From Oehlia diaphana (taxonomy: Eukaryota > Glomeromycota > Glomeromycetes > Glomerales > Glomeraceae), in the NCBI GenBank assembly GCA_003833135.1, contig QZLH01001885.1:9043-20620 (forward strand): a stretch of DNA of 11,578 bases, in the 5' to 3' direction. The position numbers and the translations under genes were made by a program. The notes below the pieces were generated by a model. The model did not search any database. It was given only the letters and a program-made list of their open reading frames with translations, and had not been told where the DNA came from. Positions 1 to 6,452 of this stretch are shown in pieces. Each line of letters opens with the position of its first letter. The stretch's first letter is position 1.

Positions 1-134
1 TCAATAAAATATGCAATAATGATAGGCTAGTTGTCACGTGTCGGAATAAAATTGTTAAAAACCATAAAAATTCCGTTTTATTCCATAATACAGCAAAAAT
101 TCCGATTTATTCATTTATTATGGTGGTCAGTAGC

Positions 135-163
135 GTTGTAGAAAGTTGTAGAAAGTTGTAGAA
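135..163. repeat. Three-copy 10-bp tandem repeat
   Basis: The unit GTTGTAGAAA is repeated at 135-144 and 145-154, with a nearly complete third copy at 155-163. It is a short promoter-region tandem repeat with no evident coding role. Confidence 0.8.
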
Positions 164-301
164 GTATTACGCGTAGTGATGAAAAATGTCACGTGATTTT
201 TCGTGCCATTTTTTTATCTGTTATGCTAAATTATAGTATTAATTGCTATTAGTAGTTTTAGTAGTTTACCAATCATACAGCTTTCCTTTTCGTATTACCC
301 A

Positions 302-309
302 TTACGTAA
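302..309. promoter_or_regulatory. TTACGTAA palindrome (bZIP-type site)
   Basis: The 8-bp palindrome TTACGTAA sits in the 10-bp palindrome ATTACGTAAT (301-310). TTACGTAA matches the preferred site of several bZIP factors (C/EBP/PAR and fungal Yap-like). It directly abuts the 309-340 hairpin. Function is inferred from motif match only. Confidence 0.3.
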
Positions 310-340
310 TTTCCCGGCTATCTATATGAGGCCGGGAAAT
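309..340. repeat. Perfect 10-bp GC-rich inverted repeat
   Basis: ATTTCCCGGC (309-318) is perfectly complementary to GCCGGGAAAT (331-340) across a 12-nt loop. The GC-rich stem stands out from the AT-rich background. It could be a two-fold symmetric regulator site or the remnant of a foldback element. Which of these it is cannot be told from this copy. Confidence 0.7.
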
Positions 341-368
341 AACTAAACGAAGGATACTCGCAATTTTT

Positions 369-602
369 AAAAATTAGCTGGTATGAAATCTGTGCCAGGT
401 TACGCCGAATATATTAGCTTTAGAGTAAGGCGTGATGGTTAGCGGTTTTAGCTTCACATGATCACGTGCAAGCCCGAGGTTCAAAAACACTATTTATCTG
501 AGGGACTTAGTTTTTTTTAGTAGTCCAAAACTTATTTGTCACCTGTTATTTGTCACCGATTTCGGCGTAACCTGGCACAGGTTTCAGACGTGCTAAAAAT
601 TA
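369..602. mobile_element. Small inverted-repeat (MITE-like) element in the promoter
   Basis: About 40 bp at 370-409 reappears inverted at 561-602. The shared core CTGTGCCAGGTTACGCCGAA is identical in both arms, and the outer sequence AAAAATTAGC is also mirrored, with a few mismatches between. The whole is about 234 bp with no ORF, which fits a non-autonomous TIR element. The interior holds a CACGTG site (463-468) and a tRNA-like box pair: A-box-like TGGTTAGCGG at 436-445 and B-box-like GGTTCAAAAAC at 478-488, at near-tRNA spacing. Target duplications are unclear because the flanks are AT-rich. The superfamily is not assigned. Confidence 0.7.
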
Positions 603-637
603 GTATGGTGATCACGAGTACTTAGTGCGACAGGGGA

Positions 638-646
638 TTACGTCAT
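638..646. promoter_or_regulatory. TTACGTCAT (ATF/CREB-type bZIP site)
   Basis: TTACGTCAT matches the CRE/ATF family consensus (TKACGTCA). It lies about 60 bp upstream of the TATA box and about 95 bp before the start codon, a plausible upstream-activator distance. Assignment is by motif only. Confidence 0.35.
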
Positions 647-706
647 ACAACATCACGTATTGTAAGATATTTTCATAAATTTCCTTAAAGAACAAACCTT
701 TGTTGT

Positions 707-714
707 TATAAATA
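707..714 (+). promoter_or_regulatory. TATA box of the 741-1713 gene
   Basis: TATAAATA is a strong TATA consensus ending 26 bases before the ATG at 741. That spacing implies a transcription start very close to the start codon and a very short 5' leader. It supports 741, rather than the internal ATG at 964, as the true start. Confidence 0.6.
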
Positions 715-740
715 CAAATATTTGACAAATAATTATAGTA

Positions 741-1713
741 ATGGAGGTACCTAACGAGGACGAGCAATTTGTCGAGGAAATTATACGAGATTCCTTACAG
801 GTATGGTTCATATATTAAATTATACTACTCTTAAGCAAATAGCGCATTTAAAAATTTTCTGGCGTTCCAGAAAACTGAGGGACGGTCTCTGTATGATCAA
901 CATTGGACAAATTCTGAGAACCTTGAGGTTTCTCGAGGGGCAAATGCAATTTTTATTGGCGAGATGAGTAGTGAAGACACAATCTCATCGATTTCCACCT
1001 GTGATAAATGTGATGTGGAAGTCCAAGCGACAGATAATAGTCCACAACAAGACCAAGAAAGTTTTACGGAATCTTCAACAGAAACACGGGAATATTACCC
1101 CGCCGATGGAGAGTTGAGCTCATCTGGCACATTGGAGGCAAAACTTGCTTCATTCATTTTCAACAGAAACCTAGTTAGAACAGCCAACTGGCAAAAATTG
1201 CCTGAAGCTTTTGAGAGACAATATTCTCAAGACATTCCCTCACTTCTTAAAATAGTAAAAAGTATTTATCCTTTTAACGAAACAAGTGTTGATGTCTTGA
1301 ATGATCGCGAAATTGATGATTTCCTCAAAACTTATGGTATTTCTAACGTCCGCCCAATCCTTGAAAGTGATGATAACTATGTCTTTTGGTTAGAAGACGC
1401 TGCTGGTGTTATCTATGTATGGTCTCGTGTGACTTATAACATGTTCTATATAGGACATGACTTAAGAGAAGCTCTGGTGAACTTTCTTTTCCACCAGGAT
1501 AAGATTTGTTATATCATGGAATACACTCATGAACGTATACCAAAGGATGAATTCATTCGAGAAGCTTATGAATATGCAAAATCAATCAAGCCTAATAAGT
1601 GGGTAATAACTAACGAGCCACTTGGGTTAAAAAGAGATGGAAAAGAGAAAGAAAAGAAGAAAGGAAAGAAGAAAGGAAAGAAGAAAGGAAAGAAGCAGAA
1701 AAATAAACATTAA
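741..1713 (+). CDS. Two-exon gene, uncharacterised 300-aa fungal protein with lysine-rich tail
   Basis: Exons are 741-800 and 871-1713, joined across a 70-nt GT...AG intron. Exon 1 encodes 20 residues from ATG 741 and ends on a codon boundary; exon 2 continues open for 31 codons before the internal ATG at 964, giving 300 aa. Without splicing, the frame hits TAA soon after 801. Residues 1 to about 105 are acidic and Ser/Thr/Glu/Gln-rich, probably disordered, with a CDKC at 64-67. Residues about 109-265 look folded, with an aromatic segment WLEDAAGVIYVWSR at 193-206. The tail from about 272 is Lys-rich and contains (KKGK)x3 at 283-294, which suggests nuclear/nucleolar targeting or nucleic-acid binding (inference). 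No signal peptide or membrane segment is seen. I recognise no named domain; similar uncharacterised proteins seem to exist in mycorrhizal fungi, from memory only. It has a TATA box upstream and AATAAA downstream. It is the only intact gene here. Confidence 0.85.
801..870 (+). other. Intron of the 741-1713 gene
   Basis: The 5' splice site is CAG|GTATGG and the 3' site is TTCCAG|AAAA. The length is 70 nt and the phase is 0. Removing it joins two open segments in the same frame; retaining it introduces an early stop. A branch point is not clear. Confidence 0.8.
1657..1692 (+). repeat. Three perfect 12-bp repeats encoding (KKGK)x3
   Basis: AAGAAAGGAAAG is repeated three times without mismatch, in frame, encoding KKGK-KKGK-KKGK at the protein's basic C-terminus. 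Such units change copy number by slippage, so tail length may vary between strains. Confidence 0.9.
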
Positions 1714-1759
1714 TGTCATGGAAATAATCTCTTTTCGGGCTTTTCTCTTTCGGAATAGA

Positions 1760-1765
1760 AATAAA
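1760..1765 (+). terminator. Probable polyadenylation signal
   Basis: A canonical AATAAA lies 47 bases after the stop codon at 1711-1713 and is followed by AT-rich sequence. This is a normal position for the 3'-end signal of the upstream gene. Confidence 0.45.
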
Positions 1766-1769
1766 TGAG

Positions 1770-2050
1770 AACATATTATTATAATATAAATGCAATCGAT
1801 TTCTAATCAATATTTGTTCAATCGTCATTTGTTACTCAATTCAACTGATCGAGTTCACCAAACTCTGAATCAAGCTATCTCCAAGATAAAGAAAGTTAAT
1901 TACCAACAATGCGTAGATAAAAAATATTGTACAATATCTTTATATACCTTCATCTTATGTATAATTTGCTTATTATAAAATATTTACAAATTAGTTTATG
2001 CATAAATATATTTGAAATAATAAAAACATTTAAATTTAACTGCAAATTTA
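1770..2050. other. AT-rich spacer with no supported gene
   Basis: The 62-codon plus-strand ORF at 1790-1978 has no promoter, splice or compositional support. I see no repeat or RNA gene here. Confidence 0.5.
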
Positions 2051-2051
2051 T

Positions 2052-3086
2052 TTACGTAACATATTTACTCCGACTAACATTAAAAGTTAAACATTTATAA
2101 TATATTTTAGCAGAGATGCTTTCACAATTAAATGAAATGATAATGTTATCAAAGAGGGAGGGAGTACGCGGATTCTAGAGTATCAAATTATTTTGTTTCT
2201 ATCACTATTGCTAATTACGAAATTCTCATCAACACTCTTTACTACATTAAATTCCTAAATAAATTATACTCACCCACTTCTACGCATATCTATATCACTC
2301 TCACTCATACAGACTATGAAAAAGAAATTTCGAACCTACAGCATAAATTCGGGAGATTAGCAATTGAATTAAAAAAAATAAGATTTGTAATATTCCAATT
2401 CACACTTACCTATATACTTCATTTTCACAATATTCTTTTTTTTAAAAAAAAAACTGTAACGCATCTTTATTAGGATTTATTACAAACTATCCCTACTTTA
2501 AGATACCTTGAGTCGCTCGTGCTACATGAAGCGCCCCTGTAACAGAGTTTATCCTATCCTAGGACCCGGACAATTATAATAGAGGTCATATCTGCGATAC
2601 TAATAAAAATTCAAAAAAATATACATAAATTTAGTCATTTTATTATACATTTTTATCCTATAACAGATAACCTTATAATACTAAGATATACTTTTTTATA
2701 TGACCATATGACCTTGATATATATTTACGTTAAAATTTTATTTTTTTATTTACGGTATATTAGTATCACATCTCTAAAATAGAGTAAATTTAGATATGAT
2801 CACCTCTATATAATGTTTAAATCTAAATCAATACCAAAGTTCAAGTTAAAATATCCCTAAATAAAAGAAAGAAAATCCATTAATAATGTCCTTAAATAAA
2901 AAAATAACGCCAAAACAAAAAAGAGAAAAGAAACTCACATCCGCTTTTGATTTTAAGGTTTCTTGAAGTTCAAGTTCACTTCTAAAAAAAAAAGAACATT
3001 AGTAAGGTTTATAAACAAAAAAACGCAAAAATAGTAAAAAAAAGGAGCTTATAATTTCAAAAATACCAATGTTCAGAATGTTTTGT
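2052..3086 (-). other. Candidate minus-strand exon chain (unresolved gene or relic)
   Basis: Several short segments are bounded by good splice signals read on the minus strand. Exon 2939-2981 (43 nt) follows a TACTAAT branch-like motif plus a T-tract and AG, and is followed by GTGAGT. Intron 2857-2938 ends in TTTCTTTTATTTAG. Joining 2939-2981 to 2806-2856 keeps one open frame (SELELQETLKSKAD then GYFNLNFGIDLDLNII) to a TAG stop. Lower down are exon 2507-2536, intron 2454-2506, intron 2336-2409 (GTAAGT donor), exon 2274-2335 and intron 2175-2273 (GTGAGT donor). The final segment 2174-2052 is open to a TAA in phase 0 (40 residues), or to a slightly earlier TAA in the phase set by exon 2274-2335. 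Not all joins work: 3067-3086 to 2939-2981 creates TGA, and 2410-2453 contains homopolymers that break frame. It is either a decayed gene or chance splice-like AT sequence. No family recognised. Confidence 0.3.
2561..2591 (+). repeat. Left copy of a 31-bp inverted repeat pair
   Basis: This stretch is similar, in reverse complement, to 3414-3444. The shared block AATTATAATAG is followed by GG and TCATAT, with about five mismatches or gaps overall. It lies in a locally GC-rich island (about 2505-2600) unlike its surroundings. The two copies face each other about 820 bp apart. Confidence 0.6.
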
Positions 3087-3089
3087 CTT

Positions 3090-3596
3090 AAAAAAAAAGA
3101 AAAGGAGAAAGAGTATTATATATTTCACATAATAAACATGAAAATAATGAAACTCCCACTATTCCTACTTATGATTTTAGAGTTTATGCTGTTAATCCTG
3201 TTCTAAAGAAAGGAGAAAAATTTCAAAATAAATAAAATTAAGATCTCCACCAATGAAAACCCATAATGTAACAAGTGATATTATCACAAGTACGATAAAA
3301 CTAACTGTTAAAGTATAATAAATTTATACATGAGAATTTTTTTACCATAACCTATTTTTGTAATATACATATAACCTGCTCATTAAAAATACAAAATTTT
3401 ATACTTATTTTACATATGACCCTATTATAATTATCCAGAGTCCTCCTATCCTAATAAAAAAAATCAAAATAATAAATACAATACTTAAAGTAAAAAAAAA
3501 TTTTTATGTCCTACAATTTTCCATTCTGCAAGGAATTGATTTTCTGCGTAGTCCATACTTGTTTCAAACATCCACTTTAAAAATATGCTAGATAAT
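3090..3596. other. AT-rich stretch before the DIRS-type relic
   Basis: I find no supported gene. Poly-A tracts are common. A small hairpin GTGAT-ATT-ATCAC lies near 3274-3286. On the minus strand, 3418-3456 reads as a short open segment (DRRTLDNYNRVI) after TTTTTATTAG, and 3490-3580 as an open segment containing NQFLAEWKIVGHKN. Both are too short to call. Confidence 0.4.
3414..3444 (-). repeat. Right copy of the 31-bp inverted repeat pair
   Basis: This is the inverted partner of 2561-2591. It lies about 150 bp upstream of the DIRS-type gag-like relic, where an inverted terminal repeat of such an element could lie. However, the partner copy lies further upstream rather than downstream of the element, so a simple DIRS terminus does not explain the pair. 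Confidence 0.6.
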
Positions 3597-4288
3597 ATGA
3601 AAAACAATGAAACTGAACATGAAAATGACCATAAACAGGAACAAGAACAGGAGTTGGATATATTGGAAGATTTGGACGCAAATACCTGGGTCGTCTCAGG
3701 AGAGATGCAGAGCATTTTTAAGAAAAACCTACTCTCTCAGTTCACGTGAAAAATTATACTTCAGTCTGAATCTAGGAATAGGGATATTTCCTTTGGCCCA
3801 CCTATCATGGACAAGAAGTTATGGAATAGCATGTCTAAACAGCTAAAGAATAAGACAAAAATATATGATATGTCATATATAAAGTTTCTTCAGCGATCAG
3901 ACCCATTGACAATATGCTTAGAATGGTATATACATCTAAGTCTGAATCAACTGATGGAGAAATATATAAAACTTAGTTACAGACTGAACAAACTGTACTT
4001 AACTCAATTGGACTGTTATTGTTTACCAATAAATTACATTGAGATATCTTCTAATTATCAAAAACTTATTGAAAAGGAGGAGGTATTTGGAAAAGATCTT
4101 AATGAAACCAATAAACTTCTTAACGATGCATGTATGGTAAAGAAAAAAGCTGCACAGAATGCCTATTTAAGAAATAATTTATAGCAGCTCAATTTTAAGT
4201 CACCAAATATAAATCAAAATATAATAAAAATCAGAATTCAGAAAACTTCAATCAGGGTGAACAAGCAGCTTACCAGAATCAGAATTCA
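3597..4288 (+). pseudogene. Decayed gag-like ORF1 of a DIRS-type retrotransposon
   Basis: From ATG 3597 one frame is open for 50 codons, hits TGA at 3747-3749, and resumes in the same frame through FGPPIMDKKLWNSM (about 3790-3835). The conserved-looking block RPIDNMLRMVYTSK sits one frame away (about 3899-3940), and EQTVLNS follows after a TAG at 3974. The first frame returns for EEVFGKDL and ETNKLLNDA (about 4075-4130) and KKKAAQNA before the stop at 4182-4184. A further fragment, GEQAAYQNQNS, ends at about 4288. The order of these blocks matches the nucleocapsid-like ORF1 that precedes reverse transcriptase in DIRS-type elements, as I remember them; no search was run. At least two stops and two frameshifts make it non-functional. 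Position immediately 5' of an RT relic supports the call. Confidence 0.65.
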
Positions 4289-4308
4289 TGATTAACCATT
4301 TATTAATA

Positions 4309-4905
4309 GTAGGTTACCTTCAAGATTTTCATGATACTTGGATCTCTTCTTTTAGAAAAATGTGGACAATAAATATAATTAAGCAAAATTATATACCCGA
4401 ATGGCACAAAACTCCACCTCTAAGGTTATTTCTGTATTAGAATGAACTTATAGCTTAACAGGCTTAAAATTATTCACAAACAAAATAAATTTCTTATTGA
4501 AAGATGGCATCATACAGGAGATAGACTCAAACTCCCCATATTTCACCTCTACTCTATTCATAGTTATAAAAAAAACTGGAGACCTTAGAGCTGTTATAAA
4601 TTTGAGAAAGTTGAATCAATACGTAAAGTACAAATACTTCAGCTTAGATTTTGTATCCAAAGAGGTAACTATATGACTTTAATAGATTTAAAACAGGCTT
4701 TCTATCATGTACCTATAGCTATTCAACAAAGATCTTATTTTGCCTTCGATTTTCTTGAAAAAAATATTGTTTTGCATGTCTTCCTTTTGGATTAATGGCA
4801 AGCCCAAAAATTTTCACCAAAATCTTAAAACCGATAATCATACTAGCAAGGGCTTAAGGTATAAGAGTGGTAGCTTACCTAAATGATATACTAAAATTCC
4901 TGGAT
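4309..4905 (+). pseudogene. Decayed DIRS-type reverse transcriptase
   Basis: Three frames must be stitched together. 4309-4440 reads VGYLQDFHDTW ... YIPEWHKTPPL, the region that precedes RT in this class. 4446-4676 gives LLKDGIIQEID and VIKKTGDLRAVINLRKLNQY, the RT N-terminal motifs. From 4673, TLIDLKQAFYHVPI carries motif A with its catalytic Asp. From 4765 a third frame reads YCFACLPFGLMASPKIFTKI, then a TAA at 4855-4857, then GIRVVAYLNDIL. The catalytic motif normally YLDD is YLND here: codon 4882-4884 encodes Asn, which abolishes catalysis. The combination SPKIFTKILKP plus GIRVVAYLxD favours DIRS over Ty3/gypsy, by memory. I see no RNase H, methyltransferase or tyrosine recombinase after it, so the element is truncated or too decayed to follow. 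Confidence 0.75.
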
Positions 4906-5534
4906 ATGATTTACATTACCCATTTTTGACCAAATAACCTATTTGCACCTTTGTTGTTCTGCGTATAACAAATACTTTTCAGCTCTTAATTATTTGACAA
5001 AGCAAATGCAACCAGCCAGTCATAGATGACCTAAGGAAAAATCTAATTCAAATTCTCTTATGACAAGGGTGGCCTCTTTTTGATAAAATATGTTTAAGGC
5101 AATATAATGAATGATTGTAGTCATCATATATTAAACTTAATTTTCCCTATTATAGTTATACAGTATAATAAGTTATATAGACTTTGATAATATCATGTGA
5201 TAATTATTAATATGTAATTTTTCAGACGTTTTTTATAAATTACATCAAGTGCAACATTTTTTAAGTGTTAAGCAGCATTAAGAAAAATTCCTGAAAATTT
5301 TCCTTAATTTTTAAAGTTTAATTGATAAATTAAATCATAATTTTTAAGAAAATCAATCTTATAATGCATATGATTCTTTTTAAAAAATGTACTAATTACT
5401 AATTGATTTTTTGATTTAATCGTCATTATATCATTTAAGTAATAATATTATTATAATATAAGAATATCAAATTTTTTTCTCTTTTACCTGAACAGAAAAC
5501 ATACATGTTTGAAAATAAAAAACTAACATAATTA
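4906..5534. other. AT-rich spacer, probably eroded transposon 3' sequence
   Basis: No supported ORF. The first 180 bases may be the eroded continuation of the DIRS-type relic, but nothing is recognisable. A weak inverted similarity links about 5330-5358 and 5402-5420 (ATTAAATCA ... AATCAAT). Confidence 0.4.
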
Positions 5535-5990
5535 CTACTTATTTTTGAAATAATCTGCCAAACTTTTAAATGTTGGTGATTGCTGTAATCAAAATTGATG
5601 TTGTGATTGTTAATATTGTAATTGATGTTGCAATTGATATTGCAGTTAATGTTGTGATTATTAAAAATTATAAATCTCCTTTTGATGATTTTTAATTTGT
5701 TCATATATTTTCAACCATTCCATTAGATTTACTAGGTTATTATTTTCTTGTGAGTATTTATTTACTTCATAAAGTTTTAAAGTCATCCATTTGGATTTAA
5801 AGATCAGAAATCTCATTTCCTCTTCTTTGTTTTCAGACTTTTTATTATTAGTTTTTTTATGTATATGGGAGATTTTGCAAAAATTTTTTAACAGCTTACC
5901 TATCATAAATTTTTTTGATTTTATAAGCATAACAGAGTTTCTTACTGATTGGTGCAAATTAAAATAATCAATACAACTGTAATTGGTCAA
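5535..5990 (-). pseudogene. Relic of an uncharacterised protein with Asn/Gln-rich tail
   Basis: A 109-codon minus-strand frame (5990 down to 5661) contains a charged, helix-prone stretch: ENKEEEMRFLIF, then KWMTLKLYEVNKYS and NLMEWLKIYEQIKNHQK. It is long for sequence this AT-rich. It may hold an intron (GTAAGC donor near 5900, AAAAAG acceptor near 5845). After its stop, the next frames continue into a repeat region; one reads Gln-rich (LQYQLQHQLQY) with TAA/TGA at Gln-like positions, then SPTFKSLADYFKNK and a TAG at 5535-5537. This reads as a real C-terminus separated by a frameshift. I do not recognise the family; a transposon- or DNA-binding-derived protein is possible. Alternatively the first part is an intact short ORF. 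Confidence 0.4.
5579..5660 (-). repeat. Degenerate 12-bp minisatellite (Asn/Ile or Gln coding)
   Basis: Units resembling AATTGATGTTGY, equivalently CAAYATCAATTR on the minus strand, recur about six to seven times with variation. On the minus strand they encode Asn-Ile-Asn or Gln-rich runs depending on frame. It lies within the relic at 5535-5990 and probably caused frame slippage there. Confidence 0.6.
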
Positions 5991-6452
5991 AATTTTATCT
6001 CGAGTTCATGTGTTTTAATTTTTAAACAAATTTTAAAACAGGATTTTAAAAAATTTTTTAATGATGGAAAAAAAAATTTTTGGACTATGCTTAATAATGT
6101 TACTTTTTATTCAATTACAGAACTAGCATATTAAAAGTGCTGTAATAAAAACATGTTAGAAATTTATCCTTATCTTGAAGTAGAAAAGCAATTTTACCAT
6201 CTCATTATTGTAAAATAGTGAAGTCCAACCATGGAAATATATAATATAAACAAAAAAAAGAATTAAAAGATCAAGAAAAAAGTAGAAAAGGATTGTATAT
6301 AAAGATATAGAATCTTATCTAATTGGAGAAATTAGGAAGAAAGATAATGTAATTGGTATTAAGTATTAGAATTATTTTCATTAATGTCTAATTTTTAATT
6401 TTATTTATTTAGTTTTCATGAATAATTCTACTACATTTCATCAAACACAAAA
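5991..6452. other. AT-rich stretch with a possible upstream exon
   Basis: There is no firm gene. A minor open segment around 6275-6355 (plus strand: VYKDIESYLIGEIRKKDNV) is followed by a GTATTAAG donor-like site and, about 60 bases on, TTTATTTAG at about 6412. It may be an eroded 5' exon of the pseudogene starting at 6453. This is weak. Confidence 0.25.

Larger units (their letters stand above)
35..468. promoter_or_regulatory. Cluster of three CACGTG E-boxes
   Basis: Perfect CACGTG palindromes lie at 35-40, 190-195 (inside the longer palindrome TCACGTGA, 189-196) and 463-468. CACGTG is the core site of bHLH and bHLH-zip factors (the Pho4/Cbf1/USF type in fungi). In such AT-rich sequence three copies in 470 bases is denser than expected by chance, and only one more occurs in the rest of the window (3744-3749, inside a pseudogene). 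They lie upstream of the gene starting at 741. That they regulate this gene is inference; they may also serve a gene to the left of the window. Confidence 0.45.

Noticed and set aside
1610..1828. 72-codon minus-strand ORF, Ser/Phe/Leu-rich
   Set aside because: It is the antisense of the KKGK repeat; its SSFLSSFLSS pattern is just the complement of the 12-bp units.
1790..1978. 62-codon plus-strand ORF
   Set aside because: No promoter, no codon or domain signal, in AT-rich 3' flank; its hydrophobic end comes from T-rich sequence.
2327..2371. Minus-strand tRNA-like boxes (TTCAATTGC and GGTTCGAAAT)
   Set aside because: Spacing is about 9 nt too short, the T and acceptor stems do not pair, and the same bases work better as a splice acceptor (CTGTAG).
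3485..3715. 76-codon minus-strand ORF over the gag-like relic
   Set aside because: Its first half is antisense to the gag-like frame. The remainder is noted only as a weak open segment.
3744..3749. Fourth CACGTG
   Set aside because: It lies inside the decayed gag-like ORF; no reason to think it is regulatory.
3607..3846. 79-codon plus-strand ORF starting MKLNMKM
   Set aside because: It is out of frame with the gag-like reading from ATG 3597 and has no family resemblance.
5949..6134. 61-codon plus-strand ORF
   Set aside because: Phe/Ile/Asn-rich AT noise, overlapping the start of the minus-strand relic, with no motif.
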